DNA of 64,000 bases from a virus. The DNA is taken from positions 62,001-126,000 of the IMG/VR virus record IMGVR_UViG_3300020190_000007. The stretch is one strand, 5' to 3'. The notes beneath the pieces were generated by a model, which did no database searches, was not told the origin of the DNA, and saw nothing but the letters and a program-made list of their open reading frames with translations. Positions 26,440-34,874 of this stretch are shown here, in pieces. Numbering within the stretch: position 1 is the stretch's first letter; each line of letters starts with the position of its first letter. Made by a program: the position numbers and the translations under genes.

Positions 26440-27558
26440 ATGTCAACCACTGTAATTTCAAATACTGAAAAACAAAAATTGTACTCGCAAGTCTTTCACT
26501 TGTTAGGTCTACCAGTTAGAGGTGTGGAACTAACGGAGGAACAGATGGACACTTTTTTGGAATTATCCGTGTCTGAGTATGAACAATACGTAAGTGATTG
26601 GTTAATTGAATCACAATGGTCAGCGCTTGCGGGTCTTAACGTTGATACACAATCATTGTCGCGAGCGTTTACAACAAGAAGTTTAGATTATGAAACACAA
26701 TACACCCATTCTTATTCCAAGATTGTTGGATTACAGACGGGAGGTAATAGTGAATTAAAAAAAGATTACATTTCATTGTCCGCAAATACACAAACTTATG
26801 TAGTACCGGCCGGTAGAGAAATTAACGAGTTGCTATGGTTCTCAAGGGCAGAATTGACCGACTCTATTGTTGACCCGTTTTTAGGTGGTTTTGGTGGTCT
26901 TGGAGGTGTGGCTTTTGGTGGTGTTGGTGGATTTGCACAACAAGGCGCGTCTGGCTCATATTTCTTATTACCCGCTTATGATTTACTTTTAAGAATGGGT
27001 GATAGAAATATTAAAAATCGTTTAATAGGTGGCGACTTAACATATAGAATTACAGCAGGACCTAACGGAACGAAAATAGTTCACTTATATAACGTACCGG
27101 GTGGCAGATTTGATTTTGGTTCAATTCAAAATAATAGACAAAAAGTTTGGTATTGGTATTATGACACTACAGACCCTGATACGTGTTTAGATAAAAATAG
27201 TGGTATAGTAAAATTACCATCAGATGTAGAAACCGAAGAACTAACTTGGGATATGTTAAATAAACCTGCACAAAACTGGGTTAGAAAATACTTGATTGCA
27301 TATTCTAAAGAGGGTTTAGGTAGGATATATGGTAAATTTTCAGGTGATTTACAAGTGCCCGATAGCTCGGTAAAATTAGATTATTCAAGTCTGCTCCAAG
27401 AAGGTAAAGACGAAAAATTAAAACTGATAGAGGAATTAATGAATCGTTTAGAAAGACTAAGACCCGACAAATTATTGGAAAGAAAAGGTATGGAAGCTGA
27501 AAACATAAACAAAGCTCTTAAATACAGACCTTTCCAATCACCATTTAACGTTATATAA
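26440..27558 (+). CDS. 13: Neck protein (gp13-like)
   Basis: 372 aa against 309 in T4 gp13. The C-terminal block NWVRKYLIAYSKEGLGRIYG, then KFSGDLQVPDSSVKLDYSSL followed by LQEGKDEKLKLIEEL is the conserved end of gp13/head-tail adaptor proteins. N-terminal helices (ELTEEQMDTFLELSVSEYEQ) fit too. A Gly-rich insertion FLGGFGGLGGVAFGGVGGF at residues about 147-165 is unusual. It completes the neck with gp14 and gp15. Unlike T4, it is alone on the opposite strand, 3 kb from them, facing the DNA polymerase gene. Confidence 0.75.
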   Translation: MSTTVISNTEKQKLYSQVFHLLGLPVRGVELTEEQMDTFLELSVSEYEQYVSDWLIESQWSALAGLNVDTQSLSRAFTTRSLDYETQYTHSYSKIVGLQTGGNSELKKDYISLSANTQTYVVPAGREINELLWFSRAELTDSIVDPFLGGFGGLGGVAFGGVGGFAQQGASGSYFLLPAYDLLLRMGDRNIKNRLIGGDLTYRITAGPNGTKIVHLYNVPGGRFDFGSIQNNRQKVWYWYYDTTDPDTCLDKNSGIVKLPSDVETEELTWDMLNKPAQNWVRKYLIAYSKEGLGRIYGKFSGDLQVPDSSVKLDYSSLLQEGKDEKLKLIEELMNRLERLRPDKLLERKGMEAENINKALKYRPFQSPFNVI

Positions 27559-27559
27559 T

Positions 27560-30457
27560 TCAGATATTAGTTGCGTGGTAAGCGAAATCGTTACCATTTG
27601 TTTGTATTATTTCGTCTTCATTACTCCTAATACTTTCGGCTTGAAGAGAAACTACCTTTCTATTTAAATCAACCCAATATGGGTCAGCAAGATTTAAACT
27701 ATCTTCTACATACATAAAAAATGGGTCCTTATTTACTCTATTCCAAAACAAAACTTCACTGTCAGAAAGAGTCATGACATCATCGTATTTGTCTTGGCCA
27801 TCTTCTTTTAATGGGAATCCACCCACTAATTCACATTGTGTTCTGGTAAAATACTGTCTATCCTCAGGTTTTTCAACCAAAATATCGTGACGTATTTCAG
27901 GTTTAAAGACAACTAAAAGTGTTTCGATTCTTTTGTTAAAATTGGTCAAATATCTAGACACATTATAATTTCCCGTCATATCTGGATTGTCAGATAATTC
28001 TTTTTCAGAAATCATATAACAATTGATTTGAATGTAATTATCTGGCATTGGTTTACCATTTTGTTGAGTAAACTCTTCCTGTTGTTTTTTACTTGGTTTA
28101 GTTATCTTTTGCACATCGCCATCAGATTTATTCTGACCATTATTAATATAATAAATTGTCTCACCAAGAGTTGCGGGGTAGTTATTTTTAATAACCAATT
28201 CCATATGTGCTTGACGAGACATTAATGACCCCGCTTTTGTTGTTTTCTTGATGTGTTTCTTATAATCCTCTACCGATTGTTTAACACGAGATTTGTTAGC
28301 CATTTTAGACAATGGTATTTTTTTATCATAAATTTCTTGAACATATTTGTAATAAAGTTCAACAAAAGACAATCCATCACCATTTAATAAATGTTTTAAA
28401 CCCTCATCCAAAAATTCAACAACATACTGTTGTAGTTTTTTTGATTTAATCGTATTTCCGGTTAATTTAATCTTCTCTTTTCCCTTCTTAATAATTTTGA
28501 TGATGTAGTTTTTTCTTGATACATTAATACAAGCCGGTGCGGTGTAATCAATATCAAGACCCATTTCATTTCTCATAAATGTATCATTAAATTCTGCGGT
28601 GTCGGCTTCAATACCCACATATTCTATACCATCTTGTACTAATTCATTTAAACCTTTACCAACGTAAATGTGGGTATCAACATCATCAGGAGTAGAAAAA
28701 TTTACTCCGTCCGTATCCATAACCAATGGAACATAACCTTTTTTCTCAAAAAACATAATCATCATACGGAGACATTGACGGCCAGTACAAGTAATTGTTT
28801 CACCCATATTCATATCGCCCCACGGAAATACTTGAGGAGCCGATAATGAACCAAAATATGCATTAATGAAAATTTTAATTGGTAATTGTTTACGGTCATA
28901 CATTTCGGCCTCATCTGGATTTGATTTTGATAATTGACTTGCGAGTCTTTTGTATTTGATACGAATGTTTCGGAAATACTTTAACATTGATTTCTGAACA
29001 CCCATAACATCACACTCAGGAAAAACATCATAAACCAATTGAATTGATGGATAAAGTGAAGCATAGTCAAACTTCACAATATTCTTAGAGTATCCAACAT
29101 TCAATAGTCTTGAAAGACCCCCTGTGATTGCTCTTTTCTCATCTTTAGTAGGAATTGCTAACCCATTTTCATACGACCACGCTAACATGATAATTTTCCA
29201 AAGAGTCGCTGTACCCATGGTTGCAATTCTTTCATAAGTGGTTGGTACCAATTTAGATAGTAAAAATGTTGATTGTGAAAATGAATCATCAACAATCATT
29301 GTTTCATATAAGTCATCGTCAAGATATTGTTCCACAATTCTTTGACCGGGCCATATTTCATACTTATTTGGGTACTTGTCCAATAAGTTTTCGGTACCAA
29401 GTTCACCAATTCTTTTATATTTACCTGTTTTAGGATTAACGTAATAACTATGGTTTTCTAAATATATTTTGGAAATGAACGCACCATCAACATACACTCT
29501 ATTAGGTTTTTCTTTCTCTAAATACTGAGTGATATATTTCAATCCCCAAGATTTAATTTCTGAATTGATTGCTTGGGCTCTTCTAACCGCGTGTGAGATG
29601 TCTACAATATTGTGACCCCAAATCACGTGTTGTGTATAAGGTTCAATTTCGTTTGCTAATTTAAGTAGACCCTCTTTTTGTTTAATACCATCAGATGTCA
29701 ATATTGAAGTACACTCAACAATGTCAACACCTAAAATTTCCGCTCTTTTAAGTATAAATGGAAAGTCAAATGATGCTGAGTTATAACCACCAATAATTGT
29801 TGGTTTCAATTCTTTTATGATTTCAAAAAACTCCTCAATACATTTCTTTTCACCATCAGGACCAAAAGCGGAGATTGTTTTTTGTAAACCACGATTGTCT
29901 TTAACTCCAATAAGAATTATCTCATTAGTTATTGGTTCAAGACCAGTGGTCTCAATATCAAATACAAATCTGTGTACACCCGAGTAATCATCAATACCCT
30001 TGAAAAGTCTTTTTTTCTTTTGAATTAGATATTGTTCAACAGGAGACAATATAGTAAATAGATGTTTAAACTTATCACCCCATGGGTCAACTCCACCCTG
30101 TTTGAAAAAATTGATTAGTTCTCGGTATCCTTTTAAACTCTTTATCAAATAGTTTTGACCATTTTCGAGCCTTTCGTTACCGTAAGTCTTAAGTTTATCA
30201 ATAATAATCCCATATTCACCCATTTTTTTCTTTTGAGTGGATTTACTACCTTGATAAAAATTACAAGAACTTAAATCGCCAACCCAAAGGAATGGCGTGA
30301 AAGAATCTGGTTTAACCAATTTACCCCTTTCAGGGTCTTGAATAATTTTGTAAATTTTGTTGTTTTGATAATCGTATTCAACCCCAACAATAAATTCTTC
30401 AGGGTCCCACCCGTTTAAAAAGTTCTCGATTACCTCTTGAGAAATAACTTCTGACAT
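27560..30457 (-). CDS. 43: Family B DNA polymerase (gp43-like)
   Basis: 965 aa (T4: 898). 3'-5' exonuclease motifs: FDIETTGLEP (about residue 166) and GYNSASFDFPFI. Polymerase motif A KFDYASLYPSIQ (about 462), motif B region IKIFINAYFGSLSA (about 533), motif C VMDTDGVNF (about 582). All catalytic aspartates are present, so both activities should be intact. It replicates the phage genome with gp32. The stop abuts the convergent gp13 stop with a 1-nt gap and no terminator. Upstream, a TATATTTG box and an imperfect ACAAC/GTTGT hairpin lie in the 87-bp leader. Confidence 0.95.
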   Translation of the reverse strand: MSEVISQEVIENFLNGWDPEEFIVGVEYDYQNNKIYKIIQDPERGKLVKPDSFTPFLWVGDLSSCNFYQGSKSTQKKKMGEYGIIIDKLKTYGNERLENGQNYLIKSLKGYRELINFFKQGGVDPWGDKFKHLFTILSPVEQYLIQKKKRLFKGIDDYSGVHRFVFDIETTGLEPITNEIILIGVKDNRGLQKTISAFGPDGEKKCIEEFFEIIKELKPTIIGGYNSASFDFPFILKRAEILGVDIVECTSILTSDGIKQKEGLLKLANEIEPYTQHVIWGHNIVDISHAVRRAQAINSEIKSWGLKYITQYLEKEKPNRVYVDGAFISKIYLENHSYYVNPKTGKYKRIGELGTENLLDKYPNKYEIWPGQRIVEQYLDDDLYETMIVDDSFSQSTFLLSKLVPTTYERIATMGTATLWKIIMLAWSYENGLAIPTKDEKRAITGGLSRLLNVGYSKNIVKFDYASLYPSIQLVYDVFPECDVMGVQKSMLKYFRNIRIKYKRLASQLSKSNPDEAEMYDRKQLPIKIFINAYFGSLSAPQVFPWGDMNMGETITCTGRQCLRMMIMFFEKKGYVPLVMDTDGVNFSTPDDVDTHIYVGKGLNELVQDGIEYVGIEADTAEFNDTFMRNEMGLDIDYTAPACINVSRKNYIIKIIKKGKEKIKLTGNTIKSKKLQQYVVEFLDEGLKHLLNGDGLSFVELYYKYVQEIYDKKIPLSKMANKSRVKQSVEDYKKHIKKTTKAGSLMSRQAHMELVIKNNYPATLGETIYYINNGQNKSDGDVQKITKPSKKQQEEFTQQNGKPMPDNYIQINCYMISEKELSDNPDMTGNYNVSRYLTNFNKRIETLLVVFKPEIRHDILVEKPEDRQYFTRTQCELVGGFPLKEDGQDKYDDVMTLSDSEVLFWNRVNKDPFFMYVEDSLNLADPYWVDLNRKVVSLQAESIRSNEDEIIQTNGNDFAYHATNI

Positions 30458-30518
30458 ATCATATAAATTTGTTTTGACACATTTGCTTACAACAAAATGT
30501 TGTAGTTTGTCTTACTAA

Positions 30519-30526
30519 CAAATATA
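30519..30526 (-). promoter_or_regulatory. TATATTTG box upstream of DNA polymerase
   Basis: TATATTTG on the minus strand, 61 nt before the ATG at 30457; the intervening leader includes ACAAC-AAAAT-GTTGT, a possible small RNA hairpin. Confidence 0.5.
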
Positions 30527-30544
30527 CGAAACTTTTCTCACATC

Positions 30545-30913
30545 TTAAAAAATGGTAATAAATAGTTTTTCTTTAACGGGAAGTATCAGTTTTGTGGTTG
30601 GATTTAAACTTGTATTTAAAAATTGAACGGTTATTTTACCTTCGTATTTACCAACTATAGCGGTTTGAGATTCGGTAAATTGATGAGTGATATAATATTC
30701 GTCGGTCGTTTGATTGTATTTTTTATCTCTTGTTGTAATCAAACATGTGGAGTTCAATATCTCGGGTTCACCCGTTTCCACATCGTACATATCAAAAGTA
30801 ATGTCACAACTTTCTAACATGTCATTAAATCCTGACTTATCATTTTTTCCATCATCAATAAGTCTCATTTTTAAAATTGGTTGCGACGCTCCCTGTCTTA
30901 TAAAAAATTCCAT
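30545..30913 (-). CDS. Small beta-sandwich structural protein, BppU-N-terminus-like
   Basis: 122 aa. Pattern: FFIRQGASQPILKMRLIDDG, a D/N-rich loop, CDITFDMYDVETGEPEI, then TESQTAIVGKYEGKITVQFL and LILPVKEKLFITI. This sequence of strands ('p.l...L.d......l.sa.i.f.m.d..tg......', 'T...G.Y.g.f.i.f....  ..lP....l.i.I') is like the N-terminal domain of BppU-type upper baseplate proteins. It probably belongs to the baseplate or fibre apparatus, in agreement with the fibre-like gene upstream. Assignment by pattern only. Confidence 0.55.
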   Translation of the reverse strand: MEFFIRQGASQPILKMRLIDDGKNDKSGFNDMLESCDITFDMYDVETGEPEILNSTCLITTRDKKYNQTTDEYYITHQFTESQTAIVGKYEGKITVQFLNTSLNPTTKLILPVKEKLFITIF

Positions 30914-30917
30914 ATTT

Positions 30918-30925
30918 TATAAATA
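30918..30925 (-). promoter_or_regulatory. TATTTATA element before the 122-aa gene
   Basis: TATTTATA on the minus strand, 4 nt before the ATG at 30913. Confidence 0.5.
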
Positions 30926-30997
30926 TTTTAAAATTAGTAAATTATTATTATTTAACAGATTCAACTTCAGAACAACAAAATGCACTAATAGGGCCGA

Positions 30998-31180
30998 TTA
31001 CTTATAGTGGTTGTATAATGTACTACTAGCTCTTCTGTTTGAAATTGGTGTGGGATATCTACCTGAAACAGGTTTGTTCGCACCACTATAAGTCTTACTT
31101 GGTCGTGGCATGTTAATCTGAGCCTTCATTTGTTTTTGAAGGTACTCAGCAATATCCAACATCATTCCATCAACCGCCAT
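30998..31180 (-). CDS. Small hypothetical protein
   Basis: 60 aa: an N-terminal amphipathic helix (MLDIAEYLQKQMKAQIN) then a basic, proline- and serine-rich, probably unfolded tail. It starts 3 nt after the stop of the 573-aa gene, so it is likely translated with it. Its coding sequence contains both arms of a 12-bp inverted repeat. Function unknown. Confidence 0.5.
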   Translation of the reverse strand: MAVDGMMLDIAEYLQKQMKAQINMPRPSKTYSGANKPVSGRYPTPISNRRASSTLYNHYK

Positions 31181-31183
31181 AGA

Positions 31184-32905
31184 TTAGTAAATTACAATAT
31201 AGTTAGGGCATGGGTCAAACACAGAGTTAATTGTTACTGATACAAGATTTTCACCAGGTATTAACGAATTGATATTAACTTGTTTGTGATGCTGGTTTGT
31301 TGACATAACTGTCGTAGCGTTTGCTGTCCCACCTAAACTACCCAAAACACTAAAGTTTATTGTGACATTACATAACGCTTGTGCTGGTATTGTATGACCG
31401 CTGTCTTCCCATAAATGGAAATCTGCGTTATTATTATTCAATCTAACCCCCGTTAAGTATTGGGTTGTTATAGAAGTAGATGTCGGGGTTGGAGTGGGAG
31501 TAGGAGTCGCAGTTGGTGTAATTGAAGGAGTCGGTGTAGAGGTTGTTGTTAAAGAGGTCATACTATCAATACAATCTGTGACACACTCAGTTATATTATA
31601 ATATGGTTTAGTGGATACTAAATAATTGTGACTAACTCTAACAAAATTTAATGGTTCTTCATAGTATCTAATTCTTTTATAATTAAAACATGAAATTCCC
31701 ATATTATGTATTCCTCCCGAATATTGGGTACCACCCGCCCACGATTGAATCATAGGTTGATACCCCCTTGTTGAGGGTATAACTTCCTCCCACCCTTTTA
31801 ATTTATATATTGTTCTACCATTTAAGTAAATTTTCAAAGTACCCACTCTTCTTCCTCTTTCTAAAGCCCATTTTTTATTTAAAACTTCAATGTCTTCAAA
31901 TGTTGGGGTGGCTCCGGTTAACCAATCACTAATTGCGGTTGTAAGTGTTCGTCCAGTAATTAAATCGTTCCAACCACCATCATTTTCTATTCTACAATCT
32001 GTATAATATTTGTCTCTTTCAAAAGAAATTGTGATATTAAAATCATTTGACGTTCCGTCTGTACATAAAACAGGTGTTTGTCCTGAGGAAGTATAAAAGG
32101 TTTCGGTGAATCCGCTATTTGTTACACATATTCCCGAATATCTAATTGACCTCCATTGTATTCTACCATCATTTGTAAATGAAAATGATAAATTATTATC
32201 GGCATAATCTAATAAATCGTTCTCACCACGAACACCTAAATAATAAATAGTTCTACCGCTTATCCAATCTAAACCATTTCTATTTAGTACTAGGTCAATA
32301 GTCCAACCTTTTTCTGTTCTTCTATGTACTTTATATGAACAGTTATCAGCGCCGGCACCGTGGTTAATTTGATAAGCCCATGGTTTCGCTTCGGGTATGG
32401 AATCTTGAGGGCAACAATTATCTGTATCGGCTAATTTAGCGACACAAGCGTAAGACGCTCCCGTTATTCCTGTTGTGAAACCTGAAGTGTTGAGTGAAAA
32501 TGGGTTTGAAATTGAATTATTGTATCCGTTATTCCTCAAATAGTGAGTATTACTATAAAGTTTGTAAGAGTATACGTCGTTTTGTAAAATAATATCTGAA
32601 TTTCCTAATGTGTTGGTAAACGCCGAGTAACTTAAAGTCCAAGTTAATGCAGAATACGTGTAACCACTGTCATTCACACTATTGTTATACTCAATTAAAG
32701 ATATCGTATCTCTAACGCAATCAGTGTTTTGTAGCGATGTTGTATTAATTGTTAGTGCGGTATAAGTTATGGCGGTATTTAAATCTAAAACTAATTCATC
32801 ATAGTCGTCTTGAGTTTTTGATATTTCATAATCATAGTACTCCGATGAATCTAATTGTAAATCTAACCTACTACCATAATATTTGAGTATGTTTTGACTA
32901 TTCAT
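31184..32905 (-). CDS. Probable tail fibre or baseplate-decoration protein
   Basis: 573 aa, Asn/Ser/Thr/Tyr-rich beta protein. Residues about 160-400 (WTIDLVLNRNGLDWISGRTI, ISFERDKYYTDCRIEND, RRVGTLKIYLNGRTIYKLKG) look like a concanavalin/LamG-type sandwich, as in fibre domains that bind surface sugars. A Thr-Pro-Ser linker ([19 protein letters not shown], about residue 465) is followed by a 95-residue beta domain. The same linker style occurs in the gp15-like protein. Several cysteines are present (CVTDCIDS, DNCCPQDS). Receptor-binding role is inferred. Confidence 0.6.
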   Translation of the reverse strand: MNSQNILKYYGSRLDLQLDSSEYYDYEISKTQDDYDELVLDLNTAITYTALTINTTSLQNTDCVRDTISLIEYNNSVNDSGYTYSALTWTLSYSAFTNTLGNSDIILQNDVYSYKLYSNTHYLRNNGYNNSISNPFSLNTSGFTTGITGASYACVAKLADTDNCCPQDSIPEAKPWAYQINHGAGADNCSYKVHRRTEKGWTIDLVLNRNGLDWISGRTIYYLGVRGENDLLDYADNNLSFSFTNDGRIQWRSIRYSGICVTNSGFTETFYTSSGQTPVLCTDGTSNDFNITISFERDKYYTDCRIENDGGWNDLITGRTLTTAISDWLTGATPTFEDIEVLNKKWALERGRRVGTLKIYLNGRTIYKLKGWEEVIPSTRGYQPMIQSWAGGTQYSGGIHNMGISCFNYKRIRYYEEPLNFVRVSHNYLVSTKPYYNITECVTDCIDSMTSLTTTSTPTPSITPTATPTPTPTPTSTSITTQYLTGVRLNNNNADFHLWEDSGHTIPAQALCNVTINFSVLGSLGGTANATTVMSTNQHHKQVNINSLIPGENLVSVTINSVFDPCPNYIVIY

Positions 32906-32912
32906 GCTATTC

Positions 32913-32920
32913 TATAAATA
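32913..32920 (-). promoter_or_regulatory. TATTTATA element, minus-strand side of divergent pair
   Basis: TATTTATA on the minus strand, 7 nt before the ATG at 32905. Confidence 0.55.
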
Positions 32921-32937
32921 TCTTTCCTTTCTTTTGA

Positions 32938-32945
32938 TATTTATT
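32938..32945 (+). promoter_or_regulatory. TATTTATT element, plus-strand side of divergent pair
   Basis: TATTTATT, 16 nt before the ATG at 32962. With the element at 32913 it gives a back-to-back pair in a 56-bp gap. Confidence 0.55.
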
Positions 32946-32961
32946 ATAAAAAGATTATTGC

Positions 32962-33720
32962 ATGGATAAATACATTAAAAATATTATTGAGGAAACATTT
33001 GCATCAAAAAAACAACAAAGATTCTTCTACGCAAAAGCCAATGACAAGTCAACATCAAAGAAGGAAAGAAATAAATGGTCAAAATGGGCTAAAGAATATT
33101 CTGACGATACTGACTTTAAAAAAATACCAGAAAAGGTTGAAACCGAGGTAGATGAAATTGTGGACGAAAAGGGTAATGTGGCCAGAAAAAAAATTCCTCT
33201 TACCAAAGCAACTAAAGGGGGTTCTCGTTCAATAACCGACAAAGTTGTTAAAACCAGTGCCGGTAGTATGGGTACTCACGGGGTTCACGGTACTCACACA
33301 TCCTTAAGATATTGGGCCGAATCAGACTTAAGTAAGGCTTTAGGATTTGAAAAAACTTTAGGTCAAGACGAGAATATTGAAGGGGCTTATGAATACTTTG
33401 AAGATGATTTAGGTATGAGTGATGATGAAACCGAGGAAAGATTATCTTCTTATGGTTACGATAAAAAATTAAAAGGAGATAAAGTAAGACTTATTGAAAA
33501 CCCCAAAAAATTTGTAAATGACTATGTTGAAAGTGTTTTGAATAAAAAATCAACTCATAGTGATTTAGTAAAAAAAGACCAAACAGAAGATATTGAAGTT
33601 GAATTAAGTCCAATCATAAAAAGACAAGTAATGTCTTTAAAAAATACCATGTCAAAAAACAATATATCTGTTGAAGATGTGATAAATATTCTTAAAAAAG
33701 AAGAAAATACCGGTGAATAA
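32962..33720 (+). CDS. Hypothetical protein, probable virion or core protein
   Basis: 252 aa. It opens with a short amphipathic helix (MDKYIKNIIEETF) and a basic module SKKQQRFFYAKANDKSTSKK followed by ERNKWSKWAKEY, a type of module seen at the start of several T4-like phage proteins. The middle has GTHGVHGTHTSLRYWAESDL; the second half is acidic and helical. It starts the 17-kb plus-strand run. Not assigned a function. Confidence 0.6.
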   Translation: MDKYIKNIIEETFASKKQQRFFYAKANDKSTSKKERNKWSKWAKEYSDDTDFKKIPEKVETEVDEIVDEKGNVARKKIPLTKATKGGSRSITDKVVKTSAGSMGTHGVHGTHTSLRYWAESDLSKALGFEKTLGQDENIEGAYEYFEDDLGMSDDETEERLSSYGYDKKLKGDKVRLIENPKKFVNDYVESVLNKKSTHSDLVKKDQTEDIEVELSPIIKRQVMSLKNTMSKNNISVEDVINILKKEENTGE

Positions 33721-34210
33721 AGAATTAAAAGATAGAATTTTTGATATTCCACAAGATATTTTAGACAAGATAAACCATACAGTAATCGGTTTAAATGGTG
33801 AAAATACGCGAGGTATCGAAAGAGCTAAAAAACTTTTAATCGATAAAAAAGTAAAATATGGTCAACTGAAAAGAATTATTCACGATATCCAAAATATGGA
33901 TAAAACAAAAGATAAAACCAAGTATGACTTATGTGGTGGAGACCTAATGGAAAAATGGGCTAAACAATTTTTACAAGGAGAACGAGATTTAATAAGTGGT
34001 AGAAAAGATTCAAGAAAAAAAGCCGATGAAATCACATCAATAACAGGAGAAAGAAAAAATAGTCATCTCAAAACTCATAAAAAAAGATTTGGTTTTAAAA
34101 TTCCAACCAATTTAGTTAAAAGTAATTCTCATAAAACAAGTGTATCTCCACTCACATCAATGAAATTATTTGAAGAAATAGACAAAATAAAAAAATTAAT
34201 TAGTTATTAA
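33713..34210 (+). CDS. Hypothetical basic helical protein
   Basis: 165 aa, starting at GTG 33713, whose codon overlaps the upstream stop (GTGAATAA), so translation is coupled. Very basic (about 38 Lys/Arg). N-terminal IPQDILDKINHTVIGL and the segment DLCGGDLMEKWAKQFLQGER look folded; the C-terminus ends KLFEEIDKIKKLISY, similar to the tails of several proteins in this window. Unknown function; a structural or DNA-associated role is possible. Confidence 0.6.
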   Translation: MNKELKDRIFDIPQDILDKINHTVIGLNGENTRGIERAKKLLIDKKVKYGQLKRIIHDIQNMDKTKDKTKYDLCGGDLMEKWAKQFLQGERDLISGRKDSRKKADEITSITGERKNSHLKTHKKRFGFKIPTNLVKSNSHKTSVSPLTSMKLFEEIDKIKKLISY

Positions 34211-34211
34211 T

Positions 34212-34874
34212 ATGCCAACACAATTAGAAATAATCGGAGATAGAGAAAGAAATATTCTCATGTCTAAAAATGAGTACAATCTTGGAGATTTGTATAGTTC
34301 AAATAATACTGGAGCGCTGTCAGATGGCGATGAAAGAGGTAAAGGAGAATTAAATAATAGTATTGGTTCTAAAACAGATATTGTAGAAAGAACTTCTTTA
34401 GTTGCAAAAAATCTTTACGGCCCAACAAATGAATACAGTTCAAATAATGCCGGCGCGTTATCAGATGGCGATGAAAGAGGTAAAGGAGAGTTAAATAATA
34501 GTGTTGGTTCTAAAACAGATATTGTAGAAAGAACTTCTTTAGTTGCAAAAAATCTTTACGGCCCAACAAATGAATACAGTAGTGGTAACCCCAATGCACT
34601 ATCAGATGGCGATGAAAGAGGTAAAGGAGAATTAAATAATAGTATTGGTTCTAAAACAGATATTGTAGAAAGAAACGGTCTTTTGTCTAAAAACATTTAT
34701 AATAATTCTTTTGAATATTCTTCGGGCAACCCTAACGCCTTATCAGATGGCGACGAGAAAGGTAGAGGAGAAAACAATACGGGTGGAGTTGGTACCTTAA
34801 CAGATATTAACGAAAGAACGACTTTAGGCGCTAAAAACAAATACGGTAGTACAAAAACTTACCCCGATTTTTAA
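34212..34874 (+). CDS. Four-repeat hydrophilic protein
   Basis: 220 aa made of four 47-residue repeats, with an N-terminal partial copy. Each repeat: (E)YSS-N/G-N-x-x-ALSDGDERGKGELNN, then GSKTDIVERTSLVAKNLY. Repeats 1 and 2 are nearly identical in DNA as well; repeats 3 and 4 have diverged. No cysteine, highly charged. The recurring D-G-D-E could bind a metal ion. No family recognised. The upstream and downstream genes touch it (2-nt gap; TAATG overlap), so it is one of a co-translated set. Confidence 0.7.
   Translation: MPTQLEIIGDRERNILMSKNEYNLGDLYSSNNTGALSDGDERGKGELNNSIGSKTDIVERTSLVAKNLYGPTNEYSSNNAGALSDGDERGKGELNNSVGSKTDIVERTSLVAKNLYGPTNEYSSGNPNALSDGDERGKGELNNSIGSKTDIVERNGLLSKNIYNNSFEYSSGNPNALSDGDEKGRGENNTGGVGTLTDINERTTLGAKNKYGSTKTYPDF
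34290..34853 (+). repeat. Four tandem 141-bp in-frame repeats
   Basis: Units begin near 34290, 34431, 34572 and 34713. Units 1 and 2 share long identical stretches (for example the run encoding SKTDIVERTSLVAKNLYGPT), suggesting recent duplication. Confidence 0.85.
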
